From assembly GCA_963848415.1 (NCBI GenBank), contig CAWKDN010000001.1:2108001-2172000 (forward strand): a stretch of DNA of 64,000 nucleotides, written 5' to 3'. The stretch comes from CAVQBC01 sp963848415 (lineage in GTDB: Bacteria > Actinomycetota > Thermoleophilia > Solirubrobacterales > Solirubrobacteraceae). Position 1 is the first letter of the stretch, and every line of letters starts with the position of its first letter. A program made the position numbers and the translations under genes. The notes under the pieces are model-generated. The model made no database searches and was not told the DNA's origin. It saw nothing but the letters and a program-made list of their open reading frames with translations. Below, piece after piece: positions 1-8,691 of the stretch.

Positions 1-347
1 TCCGAACGACCGCCCAGAAGCCGCCAGAGCGGCTCGCCGAGCGCGCGCGCGGCCAGGTCCCAGACGGCGACCTCGGCGATCCACGGCCGCCCGCCGTGCA
101 GGTCGACCGTCTCGCACAGCTCGCGCACCACCTCGGTGCGCCGCGGGTCGAGCCCGGCCAGCAGCTCGGCGATCTGCGGCGCGTCGGGCAGGTGGTCGCC
201 GCTGGCGTAGCCGCGGCGCCCCTCGTCGTCGGCGACGATCGCGAGGCTCGCCTCGAGCGCGGTGCGCGGGACCGGGTCCCACGCGGCGTGAAAGGGCGGC
301 TCGAGCGGGAAGCGGTAGCGTCGGACCTCCAGCGACGTGATGCGCAT
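1..347 (-). CDS. Enolase-superfamily (mandelate racemase/muconate lactonizing type) enzyme, N-terminal part
   Basis: Partial gene running off the left edge; 115 residues are visible. It begins MRITSLEVRRYRFPLEPPF and includes VAVWDLAARALGEPLWRLLGG, the pattern of the capping domain of dipeptide epimerases, muconate cycloisomerases and related racemases. The metal-binding barrel lies outside the window, so the substrate cannot be inferred. The ATG at 347 is used because homology begins there. No good Shine-Dalgarno is visible, but the S-methyltransferase gene ends only 31 bases upstream, so the two are probably co-transcribed leftward. Confidence 0.78.
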   Translation of the reverse strand, partial: MRITSLEVRRYRFPLEPPFHAAWDPVPRTALEASLAIVADDEGRRGYASGDHLPDAPQIAELLAGLDPRRTEVVRELCETVDLHGGRPWIAEVAVWDLAARALGEPLWRLLGGRS

Positions 348-378
348 CGCCGGAGGTTGTACCGGAGCGCGGGCCGGC

Positions 379-1431
379 TCAGATGTCTGAGGCGAAGGCC
401 GTGTACTTCGGCCGCAGCGACGGGTCGGAGCCGAGGAACGCGTGCTTGGTCATGTCGGCGGAGTAGCGGCTCGCCGGCGGCGTGCGCCCGATCGCCTCGG
501 CCAGCGCCCGCACGTGGTGCGGCGCCGCCCCGCAGCACAGGCCCAGGTAGCCGACCCCGAGCTCGTACGCGGCGCGGGCGAAGTCCGCGATCTCATAGCG
601 GTTGCAGGTGAACGGATCCAGCGCCGTGGGGAACGCGCGGCCCTCCGGCGGCACGTCCGGGTAGTGCGGGTCGCGCAGCGCCTGGAAGTTCGGCGCCTCG
701 TCCGTCGTACGGTAGGGCACCGGCAGCGCTGCGACGGGCACGTCGACCGCCGCCACGATGTCGGCCAGCATCGGCAGCATCGTCTGCGGCCCGCGGATGC
801 AGTTCAGGCCGACGACGTCGGCGCCCGCGGCCTCCAGCCGCCGGCAAGCCTCGGGTACCGGCATGCCCTCGCGCGTCTCCGGCCGCCCGTGGATGGCGAG
901 CGTGATGACCGCCGGCAGCCCGGCGCGCTTGATGGCTTCGGTGGCGATCAGCGCCTCCTCGAACCACCAGAAGGTCTCGCCGATGATGAAGTCGACGCCG
1001 GCCTGGGCGGCCCAGGCGACCTGCTCGGAGAGGATCGCCTCGGTCGCTGCCCGGTCCTCGGCGTCGGGCGTGAAGACGTTGGTGTTGCAGACGTCGCCGG
1101 CAAACAGGGCGCCGGTCTCCACCGCCACGCTGGCGGCGAGCCCGAGCGCGCGCAGGTTGATCTCCTCCAGGCGGTCCTCGAGGCCGACGACGCGCAGCTT
1201 CTCGCGGTGGGCGTAGTAGGTGAAGGCCTCCACGACGTCCGACCCGGCGTGGACGAACTCGCGGTGCAGCTGGGTGACCATCTCGGGGTGCTCGAGCACC
1301 ACCTCTGGGACGAACGCGCCGGCCTGCAGGTAGCCGCGGCGCTCGAGCTCGAAGAGGTAGCCCTCGGCGCAGATCACCGGCCCCTGCTCGAGCCGCTCGA
1401 GCAGTCCCGGTCGCGTGTCCACTGTCGCCAT
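379..1431 (-). CDS. Betaine/homocysteine S-methyltransferase family protein
   Basis: 350-residue member of the zinc-dependent S-methyltransferase family (BHMT, MetH N-domain, MmuM), which moves a methyl group to homocysteine or a similar thiol. The three zinc cysteines are present: Cys211 in GLNC, and Cys299-Cys300 in LGLCCGAAPHH. This spacing nearly matches mammalian BHMT. The barrel strand containing GETFWWFEEA also fits. The ATG at 1431 is preferred over an upstream in-frame start because GGGGAGG lies just before it. It is divergent from the nitrilase gene and upstream of the enolase-family gene. A candidate promoter (TTGCAT, 16 bases, TACCCT) lies at 1465-1492. The methyl donor is not shown; it could be glycine betaine or S-methylmethionine. 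Confidence 0.85.
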   Translation of the reverse strand: MATVDTRPGLLERLEQGPVICAEGYLFELERRGYLQAGAFVPEVVLEHPEMVTQLHREFVHAGSDVVEAFTYYAHREKLRVVGLEDRLEEINLRALGLAASVAVETGALFAGDVCNTNVFTPDAEDRAATEAILSEQVAWAAQAGVDFIIGETFWWFEEALIATEAIKRAGLPAVITLAIHGRPETREGMPVPEACRRLEAAGADVVGLNCIRGPQTMLPMLADIVAAVDVPVAALPVPYRTTDEAPNFQALRDPHYPDVPPEGRAFPTALDPFTCNRYEIADFARAAYELGVGYLGLCCGAAPHHVRALAEAIGRTPPASRYSADMTKHAFLGSDPSLRPKYTAFASDI

Positions 1432-1464
1432 GGTGCCTCCCCTTGCTGCCGGTCCGAAGGGGCG

Positions 1465-1492
1465 AGGGTACAACGGCGAAGCTAGAATGCAA
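1465..1492 (-). promoter_or_regulatory. Candidate promoter of the S-methyltransferase operon
   Basis: On the minus strand TTGCAT (1487-1492) is followed after 16 bases by TACCCT (1465-1470). It lies 34 bases upstream of the ATG at 1431 and directly beside the palindrome at 1494-1516. On the plus strand TAGAAT (1483-1488) could be a -10 box for the nitrilase gene, with no recognisable -35. Confidence 0.35.
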
Positions 1493-1493
1493 C

Positions 1494-1516
1494 GGGGTTG
1501 CCGGCTTGGCAACCCC
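1494..1516. promoter_or_regulatory. Perfect 9-bp inverted repeat in divergent intergenic region (operator-like)
   Basis: GGGGTTGCC (1494-1502), five bases GGCTT, then GGCAACCCC (1508-1516). The arms match perfectly. The site lies between the divergent S-methyltransferase and nitrilase genes, next to the candidate -35 on one strand and at the expected start-site position of the other. This suits a dimeric repressor controlling both genes. No T-run follows, so a terminator is less likely. Confidence 0.5.
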
Positions 1517-1571
1517 TCGCGCTTGTGCTCTACCGGGCGACGCCGAACCTCGCGACTGGCATGCTGGCGCG

Positions 1572-2435
1572 GTGGTCACCGTACCGAAGCCGCTGCGGAT
1601 CGCGCTCGTCCAGCCTGACATCCGACTCGGCGACCTCGAGCACAACCTCGGCCGCCTGACCGAGCTGGTCGCGCGCGGCCGCGAGGCGGGAGCCGAGCTG
1701 ATCGTGCTCCCCGAGCTGGGCGTGAGCGGCTACTCGCTGGGGGAGATCGACGAGGACCTCTCGCTCGTCGTGTCAGACCCCCGGCTGGCCGCGCTGGTGG
1801 CCGAGGGCGGCGACGCGGCGGTCGTGATCGGCTTCGCCGAGGACGGCCCGGGACACCACGTCTACAACAGCGCGGCGTACTTCGAGGGCGGCGCCGTCTG
1901 TCACCTGCACCGCAAGCTCTACCTTCCCACCTACGGCGCCTTCGAGGAGCGCAAGCACTTCAGCCCGGGGGCGGCGATGCGCGCGTTCGACACGACGGCG
2001 GGCCGGATGGCGATGCTGGTCTGCAACGACGCCTGGCAGCCCGCGCTCGCCTTCCTGGCCGTCCAGGACGGCGCCCAGGTGCTCATCGTGCCGACCTCGA
2101 GCGCGACGACCTCCTATCCCGGCGCCCTGGACACGCGCAGCTACTGGCGCGACATCACGCGCTTCTACGGGCGCATGTTCGAGGCCTACGTGCTCTTCGC
2201 CAACCGCGTCGGCCGCGAGGGCGGCCTGGAGTTCTGGGGCGGATCGCACGTCGTCGGCCCGCTGGGCGACGTGCTGGCCGAAGCCCCCGAGCACGGCGAG
2301 GACGTCCTGGTCTGCGACCTCGACCTCGGCGCCGTGCGGCGCCGGCGCCGCGAGGTGCCGCTGGTGCGCGAGGCCCGCCTCGCGCTCGTCGGGCGCGAGG
2401 TCGACCGGCTGATGCGCGAGGGTGGCGACCTCTAG
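1572..2435 (+). CDS. Nitrilase-superfamily amidohydrolase
   Basis: 287-residue carbon-nitrogen hydrolase of the nitrilase superfamily, which hydrolyses C-N bonds of amides, nitriles or N-carbamoyl compounds. The catalytic Glu-Lys-Cys set is visible: Glu48 in LPELGVSGY, Lys115 in HRKLYLPTYG and Cys151 in MLVCNDAW. Domain content and length match single-domain amidases. The start is uncertain: GTG at 1572 is chosen because family homology (PLRIALVQPDI) begins a few residues later, while an upstream ATG at 1443 would add 43 residues of non-conserved sequence. It is transcribed away from the S-methyltransferase operon and may share its regulation through the palindrome at 1494-1516. Confidence 0.82.
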   Translation: MVTVPKPLRIALVQPDIRLGDLEHNLGRLTELVARGREAGAELIVLPELGVSGYSLGEIDEDLSLVVSDPRLAALVAEGGDAAVVIGFAEDGPGHHVYNSAAYFEGGAVCHLHRKLYLPTYGAFEERKHFSPGAAMRAFDTTAGRMAMLVCNDAWQPALAFLAVQDGAQVLIVPTSSATTSYPGALDTRSYWRDITRFYGRMFEAYVLFANRVGREGGLEFWGGSHVVGPLGDVLAEAPEHGEDVLVCDLDLGAVRRRRREVPLVREARLALVGREVDRLMREGGDL

Positions 2436-2533
2436 CTCGTCACCCAGCGCCGCCCGGGACGCGGCCGTCGGGTGCTCCCGTCGGGTAGGGCGGTGGGTCC
2501 TGCGGGCCGGGCCTGCGCTCCGAACAGGGGGGC

Positions 2534-4234
2534 CTATCGCGCCGGGCTAAGCGTCAGCCGGTAACCGGCGTCGAGTGTCCTGCGCGTGGAGAGCACCACG
2601 AAGAAGCTGGATCGGCGTCGGCTCCTGTTGACTATCTCGAGCGTTTCCGTCCGCCGGCCACGCTTGTCGCTTCTGGCGATCAGCCCTCGATTGCCGAACA
2701 CCGTCTTGGCGCGCCCACTGTAAGCCTCGAGCACCGGATCGCCGAAGTCGCGCTTGGCGCTCAACCGGACAGCGCGACGGCCGCCGAGCACCACCCGGTA
2801 GGTGTCGGCGGGATCTTCGAGTTCATCGACGCGACCCGATATCACCCGTCGGCGACCTCGATAGATCGGCGGGTCCGGATGAAAGTAGGTGCCGTTGATC
2901 CAGTCCACGTCATCGTTGGGCTCCAGGGGATCAATCCCCGGCGAGCGAGCGGAGAGCGCACGGGGCAGGTCGAAACGGCCGTAGCCGAACGTCTGGTCCC
3001 AACCCGGCTCGCCCAGATCCACCGCGTTGGAACGGACCAGCTCGGTCAGTTGGGTGTTGTCGAGACCGGGCCGCTTCGCGGCCACCCAGGCAGCTCCGGC
3101 CGCGACGATCGGCGCCGAGAAGCTCGTGCCCTGGCCTCCCTGATACCCGTCGACGACACCGTCATCGTCGAGCAGCAGAGGCACAGCGAACAGCACATCG
3201 TTGCCTGGCGCGGAGAGGTCGATCGCGTTGTTCTCGTTCGAGAAGAAGGACGAGCTCAGGTCGCGATCGAGGGCAGCCACCGTGAGCACGTGCGGGTCCG
3301 TCGCTGGGGAGCTGTTCTGAGGATTGCCCTCGAGGAACTCATTGCCGCCGGCGGCGACGAGCACCACTTGCTGCCCGTACAGCCTCTGGGTCGCGACATA
3401 GTGGGCGAAGCACCCGCCGCTGAAGCCGTAGCTCATGTTCACCACCCGGGCGCCAGCCTGTAGGGCCCTATCGAGCGCTTCCACTGTTCCCCCGCAATCG
3501 GTGCCGGCGACGGCCAGCAGCGTTCGTGCACCGGGCCAGATCCCGGTCATTCCGACGCCGTTCGCCGCCGCCCTGGCGACCGATAGCACCGCGGTGCCGT
3601 GCGTTACCGCGTCAGGATTGCCGTTGCCGGCCGGCGGCCCTGAAGCGGTCACGCCGGGCAGATCCGGATGGGTCGGGTCATAGCCCTCCTCGACGATTGC
3701 GAGCAGCGGGCTCGAGGGAGTCACCACGGGCGGGTCGAGGCTCGCTACGCCAGTGGCTCCGAGCGCCCATTGGGAGCCTGACAGCGGATCGAAGGGAAAG
3801 GCCTGCCGGACGGCTTGCCAGTCGGGCTCGGAGAACTCATAGATGCCACGCGATCGCAACGCCTCAGCGAACGCACGGGCGCGGCCGGCCGAGACCCGGT
3901 AGATGCCGGCTCCGCGCAAGAGCGCCCGCGCACCGAACTCATGCGCCACTCGCGCGGCGTCGCTCCCGGGCCTGGCACCGACGAGCCAACTGGAGCGTGT
4001 AGACGCCGCCCGGGCCGTCAGGGCATCCCCTGGAAGCAGCTGAGGCGGCCCTCGCCCGAAGCTCGGCCGCTCCGCTGCTCCTGTCAGCCCCGACAGCAGG
4101 AAAACGGCCACCAGCGTGATCGCCGCCAACAACTGGAAGCGCACACGACGGACGTTCCAGACCGGTTCGTCCACTAGCGAAGTATCTTCCACCCGCTGCT
4201 GCGATTGCAAGATCGCGAGCGTCGGTTTCGCCAC
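2534..4234 (-). CDS. Secreted S8 subtilisin-like protease with Asp-to-Glu change in the triad
   Basis: Peptidase S8 family protein of up to 566 residues. A hydrophobic export segment covers about residues 33-53 (LLAAITLVAVFLLSGL). An inhibitor-like prodomain probably lies around 80-140 and the catalytic domain around 165-410. His212 (THGTAVLS), oxyanion Asn298 (AGGNE) and Ser371 (GTSFSAP) are present. The normal catalytic Asp of DTG is replaced: AIVEEGYDPTHPDL puts Glu182 there, and the codons are clearly GAG GAG GGC. A beta-rich C-terminal region (about 430-566) resembles pre-peptidase C-terminal domains. The GTG start at 4234 gives a 30-residue cytoplasmic tail; in-frame GTG codons at residues 15, 21 and 31 are alternatives. 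Activity is uncertain without the canonical Asp. Confidence 0.85.
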   Translation of the reverse strand: MAKPTLAILQSQQRVEDTSLVDEPVWNVRRVRFQLLAAITLVAVFLLSGLTGAAERPSFGRGPPQLLPGDALTARAASTRSSWLVGARPGSDAARVAHEFGARALLRGAGIYRVSAGRARAFAEALRSRGIYEFSEPDWQAVRQAFPFDPLSGSQWALGATGVASLDPPVVTPSSPLLAIVEEGYDPTHPDLPGVTASGPPAGNGNPDAVTHGTAVLSVARAAANGVGMTGIWPGARTLLAVAGTDCGGTVEALDRALQAGARVVNMSYGFSGGCFAHYVATQRLYGQQVVLVAAGGNEFLEGNPQNSSPATDPHVLTVAALDRDLSSSFFSNENNAIDLSAPGNDVLFAVPLLLDDDGVVDGYQGGQGTSFSAPIVAAGAAWVAAKRPGLDNTQLTELVRSNAVDLGEPGWDQTFGYGRFDLPRALSARSPGIDPLEPNDDVDWINGTYFHPDPPIYRGRRRVISGRVDELEDPADTYRVVLGGRRAVRLSAKRDFGDPVLEAYSGRAKTVFGNRGLIARSDKRGRRTETLEIVNRSRRRSSFFVVLSTRRTLDAGYRLTLSPAR

Positions 4235-4297
4235 GACCGACAGGGCCCAGAGTCAACCCCGCATCGAGGGTGGGTCGAACGGGGTCGGGAGCGGTCA

Positions 4298-4400
4298 AAC
4301 GTCGAGAAGTGGAGCCTCCGCGAGGCGAACTCGACGAAGTGGTCGCTATATAGGACCACAACGTCGAGATGTCCGTCCGGGCACTGCGGATCTCGACGTT
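4298..4400. repeat. Three copies of a 10-bp motif upstream of the protease gene
   Basis: AACGTCGAGA occurs at 4298-4307 and 4360-4369, and its exact reverse complement TCTCGACGTT at 4391-4400. Between them, GTGGTC (4339-4344) and GACCAC (4354-4359) form an inverted repeat around GCTATATAG, an AT-rich core unusual here. The stretch 4235-4525 otherwise holds no gene and is the only room for the protease promoter, so these are operator candidates. Confidence 0.4.
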
Positions 4401-4525
4401 TTGCTCGCGAGGCACGCCGCGGGCAGCCGCGAACCGCCCCCGGCGCACCGGACTGCCCCGGGCGGACCGGACCACCTTCGATGCAGGTGTTGCCGTTCGC
4501 GCTGCCGGACGCGCCGAGCTGAGCC

Positions 4526-5795
4526 CTACGTACCTTCGCGCGGCTGGTCCGGCCCCGCCTCGGGCGACGTCGCGCCCGGGCCCGGGCCCTCGGGCCCCGC
4601 GCCACGGCCCTCTGACATGGTGCCGCCGCCGGTGCGACCGCCGGCGTCCTCGAGCGGCTCGCGCTCGGGGTCGCGCTGGTCGGGCGTCGTGCCCGGCGCC
4701 GCGCGCTCGGACTCGCCCGCCGCCTGCGCCGAGCCTTCCGGGCCACCGCCGTTGGCCGAGCGCGCGCCGTCGGCGGACGCCGCCGCGGGCGGTTCCTTCT
4801 GCATCTCGCGCAGGTCCTCGACGGAGTAGTGGCAGCGCCAGAAGTGCCCCGGCTCGACTTCCTTGAGCTCGGGCTCGTCCTGCTTGCAGACGTCGCCGAT
4901 GTAGCGCGGGCAGCGCGTGTGGAAGACGCACCCCGAGGGGGGGTTGGCGTGGCTCGGGATGTCGCCCTCGAGCCGGATCCGCGGCCGCGCGGTGCCCTCT
5001 GCGGTGGGTACCGCGGAGAGCAGCGCCTCCGTGTAGGGGTGCTGGGGCGGCGAGAACACCGTCTCGGCGGTGCCGAGCTCCATCAGCCGCCCGAGGTAGA
5101 GCACCGCGATGCGGTCGGACAGGTAGCGCACGACGCCGAGGTCGTGGGAGATGAACAGGTAGGCCGTGTCCTTCTCCACCTGCAGCTCGGCCAGCAGGTT
5201 GAGGATCGCCGCCTGCACGGAGACGTCGAGCGCCGAGGTGGGCTCGTCGCAGACGACGACCCGCGGGTCGCCGGCGAAGGCGCGCGCGATCGCGGCGCGC
5301 TGCTTGAGGCCGCCAGAGAGCTGGGAGGGCTTGGCGCGGATCAGCCGCGTGTCGAAGCGCACCGAGTGCGCGAGGTCGCGCATGCGCTGGTCGGCCTTGT
5401 CGCCGCGCGTGCCGACGAGCATCGTCACCGCGCGTCCGATGATCCGCGCGATCGAGAAGCGGCGGTTGAGCGCCGCGTCGGGGTTCTGGAAGACGATCTG
5501 CACCGCGCGCACCTGCTCGCGGTCGCGCTTGTTGATCCCCGCCTCGAGCTGGCTTGCCGTCGAGCTCGACCACCGACCCCTCGTCGGGCTCGGTGAGCCC
5601 CAGCAGCAGCCGCGCGAGCGTCGTCTTGCCGCTGCCGGACTCGCCGACGAGCCCGAGCGTCTCGCCGGGCGCGAGCGCGAACGTGATGTCCTCCACCGCC
5701 CGGATCTCGTGGCCGTCCTGGTGGAAGGTCTTGCGCACGTTGCGGGTGGAGATGACCGGGATCGCGTCGCCGTCGTGCTTGCGCTCCGTGGTCAC
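4526..5795 (-). pseudogene. Peptide ABC transporter ATPase (DppF/OppF type), frameshifted
   Basis: Second ATPase of a dipeptide/oligopeptide importer; it hydrolyses ATP at the inner membrane face. Walker A (GLVGESGSGKTTLARLLLG), the Q-loop region (IVFQNPDAALNRRF), signature (LSGGLKQR) and Walker B (VVVCDEPTSALD) are all recognisable, followed by the oligopeptide C-terminal domain with CVFHTRCPRY. One extra base near 5552 shifts the frame between ELDGK and QLEAGINKRDREQVRAVQ, so the gene is read in two frames. The C-terminus carries a long low-complexity tail rich in Gly, Glu and Pro. The likely start is GTG at 5795, preserving the overlap pattern of this operon. Frame restored, it would be about 422 residues. 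Confidence 0.72.
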
Positions 5796-6820
5796 CGGGA
5801 CCGGCTCGGTGTCGCGCGGGAGCTCCTGGGCCTTGTCGTGGAAGTGGCAGCGGCTGCCGTGGCCGCCGCCGAGGTCGTGCAGCGGCGGCTCCTCGTTGTG
5901 GCAGATCTCCTGCGCGAGCCCGCAGCGGTCGGAGTACACGCAGGCCGGGCAGCTCCGCGCCGAGGCCGGGCAGGAAGCCGGGGATGGTGTCGAGCTTGCC
6001 CTGCGCCTTGGTCGCGCCGCCGCGCGGGATGCAGCGCAGCAGGCCGACCGTGTACGGATGGCGCGGGTTGTTGAAGACGTCGTCGACGTCGCCCTGCTCG
6101 ACGAGCCGGCCCGGCGTAGAGGACGCCGACCCGGTCGCACATCTTGGCGATCACGTCGAGGCTGTGGCTGATGAACAGCACGCTCGTCTCGAACTCCGCG
6201 CGCAGCGCGGAGACGAGGTCGAGCACCTCGGCCTCGACCGTGGCGTCGAGCCCGGTCGTGGGCTCGTCGAGGATCAGCAGCGTCGGGTCCTTGGCGAGCG
6301 CCATGGCGATCACCACGCGCTGGTTCATGCCGCCCGAGAGCTGATGCGGGTAGCGGCCCATGACCCCCGTCGGGTCGGAGATCTGGACCTTCTCGAGGAT
6401 CGCCTGCGTCCGGTCGCCCGACTCCTTGTCGCTGACGCCCTGCAGCTCGAAGCTCTCGGCGACCTGCTCGCCGATCTTCAGCGTGGGATTCAGCGCGGAG
6501 GTCGGGTTCTGGTAGACCATCGAGACGCGCTCGGCGCGCAGCCTGCGCACGTCGCCGTCGCTCATCGCGAGCAGGTCCTCGCCGGCCACCGAGATCGAGC
6601 CCTTGCTCACGCGGCCGTTGCGCGGCAGGTAGCGCAGCGCGGCGAAGGCGGCGGTGGACTTGCCGCAGCCGGACTCGCCGACGAGGCCGAAGGACTCGCC
6701 CGCGGCGATGTGCAGCGAGACGCCGCGCAGGACCTGCTTCCACTGGCCGCGGACGCGGTAGTCGACCTCGACGTCTGAGAGCTCGAGGGCGTGGGCGGTG
6801 GCGGTCGGCGCGGCGCTCAT
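5792..6820 (-). pseudogene. Peptide ABC transporter ATPase (DppD/OppD type), frameshifted
   Basis: First ATPase of the importer. It starts at ATG 6820, overlapping the upstream permease stop by four bases. Walker A (GLVGESGCGKSTAAFAALR), Q-loop (VYQNPTSALNP), signature (LSGGMNQR) and Walker B (LLILDEPTTGLD) are present. Extra single bases near 6113 (after GVLYAG) and near 5944 (before CVYSDRCG) break the C-terminal third. The Cys-rich end (CVYSDRCGLAQEIC) matches the oligopeptide ATPase C-terminal domain. As sequenced, its last frame runs without a stop into the DppF-type frame. One more extra base after CHFHDKAQ would give a GTGA junction at 5792-5795, so the apparent fusion is probably another indel. 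Confidence 0.72.
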
Positions 6821-7736
6821 CGCTCGAACGCCTTTGCGATGCCGTCGGCGATCAAGTTCACTCCGATCACGAGGCTGGCGATGGCCAGCGACGGGAACAG
6901 CACCGGCCACCAGTAGCCGCCGCTGATCAGCGCCGTAGCCCTCGAACACCTGCAGGCCCCAGTCGGGGGCCGGTGGCTGGATGCCCAGCCCGAGGAAGCT
7001 CAGGGTGGCGACGGTGAAGATCGCGTAGCCCAGGCGCACCGTGAACTCGACCATCACCGGCCCCATCACGTTGGGCAGGATCTCGGCGAAGAGCACGTAG
7101 GGCGTCTTCTCGTTGCGCAGCTTGGCCGCCGCGACGTACTCCATCCCGCGCTCCTGCAGGACCGCGGCGCGGACCGTGCGGGCGATGACCGGGGCGAACA
7201 CCAGGCCGACCACGAGGATCACCGTCAGCTTCGACGCGCCGACGGCGGTGATCACCAGCAGGCCGATGATCACGGTCGGCAGCGCGAGGAACGCGTCGAT
7301 GAAGCGGCTGAGCACGTTGTCGACCCAGCCGAGGTAGTAGCCGGTGACGAGGCCCAGGGCGGTCCCCACCACCGTGGCGAGGAGGGTCGCGGCCGGCGCC
7401 ACGATGAGGATGTCGCGCGCGCCGAGGATGACGCGCGAGAGCACGTCGCGCCCGACGCGATCGGTCCCGAAGAGGTGCTCGGAGCTGGGCGGGGCGAGGT
7501 CGTTGAGCGGATCGGTCGCGAACGGGTCGTCCGGCGTGATCGTCTCGCCGAGGATCGCGCACAGCACCCAGATGCCGACGATGATGCAGCCGGCGACGAA
7601 GATCTTCGAGCCGAGCAGGAGCCGCAGGCGCTCGCGCTGGGCGGCCTTCTCGACGTCGACCGGCGGCGCGGTGGCGGGGGCCGAGCGAAGCCGATTCGCC
7701 GACCGCGCCGGAGGTGGTCTGCGGACTGGTGCTCAT
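6817..7736 (-). pseudogene. Peptide ABC transporter permease (DppC/OppC type), frameshifted
   Basis: Inner-membrane permease of the importer. ATG at 7736 overlaps the upstream permease stop (ATGA). Conserved DppC features are visible: TDRVGRDVLSRVILGARDIL, several hydrophobic helices, and the EAA-like loop VAAAKLRNEKTPYVLFAEILPN that contacts the ATPases. An extra base near 7685 separates the first residues (MSTSPQTTSGAVGES) from SAPATAPPVDVEKAAQ. Another near 6933 breaks FEGY from ALISGGYWWPVLFPSLAIA. Removing both gives 305 residues ending in IAKAFER and a stop that overlaps the next ATG. Confidence 0.75.
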
Positions 7737-8689
7737 GACTCACTCCCGAGTCGCACGCGCGGGTTGAGGAACGAATAGGCGATGTCGGCTATCAGCGTCG
7801 ACCAGCAGGTAGATCACGCCGATGACCAGCACGCCGGTCTGCAGCAGCGGGAAGTCCTTCTGCTGGGTGGCGTCGAACAGCGCCTTGCCGAGCCCGTTGT
7901 AGTTGAAGATCAGCTCGATCACGACGAGGCCCCCCATCAGGTAGCCGATCTGGGTCGCAACGACCGCGATGGTCGGCAGCAGCGAGTTGCGCAGGACGTG
8001 GCGGCGGACCACCTGGCGCTGGGACATGCCCTTGATCACCGCGGTGCGCGTGTAGTCGGAGTCCAGCGCCTCGATCGTCCCGGCCCGGGCCATGCGGGCG
8101 ATGTAGCCGAAGAGCACGAACACCAGGCACAGCGCGGGCAGGATCAGGTAGGAGAGCTGGGAGAAGAAGCCCGCCCCGGGCGGCGCGGTCGCCGTCGCGG
8201 GCAGGATCCCGAGCGTGAGGGCGAAGATCAGGATCAGCAGGACGGCCCACACGAAGTCCGGCACGGCGGTGGCCGAGAGGCCGCCGATCGAGATGAACCG
8301 GTCGCGCACGCTGCCCTCGTTGAGCGCGGCGTAGACGCCGCCGAAGATCGCGAGCGGCACCACGATGACGAAGCGCGAGCAGCGGCCAGCTTGGCGGAGT
8401 TCAGCAGCGCCGGCCCGATCACGTCCTCGACCGGGCGGCGGAAGGTCAGCGAGTCGCCCATGTCGCCGGTCAGCACGCCGGTCAGCCAGTCCCAGTACTG
8501 CACCGGGAGGGAGCGATCGGTCCCGAGCTGCTCGTTGAGCTGGTCGACCGACGCCTGGTCGGCGAAGGGCCCGAGGATGTTGCGTGCGACGTCGCCCGGG
8601 AGCACCGTCGCCATGGCGAAGATGAGGACGCTGAGGATCAGCAGCGTGACGAGGCTGAGCAGGACCCGCCCGAAGATGAAGCGTCCCAT
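7733..8689 (-). pseudogene. Peptide ABC transporter permease (DppB/OppB type), frameshifted
   Basis: First permease of the importer. ATG at 8689 lies two bases after the binding-protein stop. It opens MGRFIFGRVLLSLVTLLILS, followed by the periplasmic stretch with LPVQYWDWLTGVLTGDMGDS typical of DppB, and later IKGMSQRQVVRRHVLRNSLLP, the cytoplasmic ATPase-contact loop. A base appears missing near 8380 (after NSAKLAA, before RFVIVVPLAIFGG). One extra base lies near 7800 (between YLLV and TLIADIAYSFLNP). The two cancel, giving 318 residues when corrected. The gene ends in an ATGA overlap with the DppC-type gene. Confidence 0.76.
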
Positions 8690-8691
8690 GA

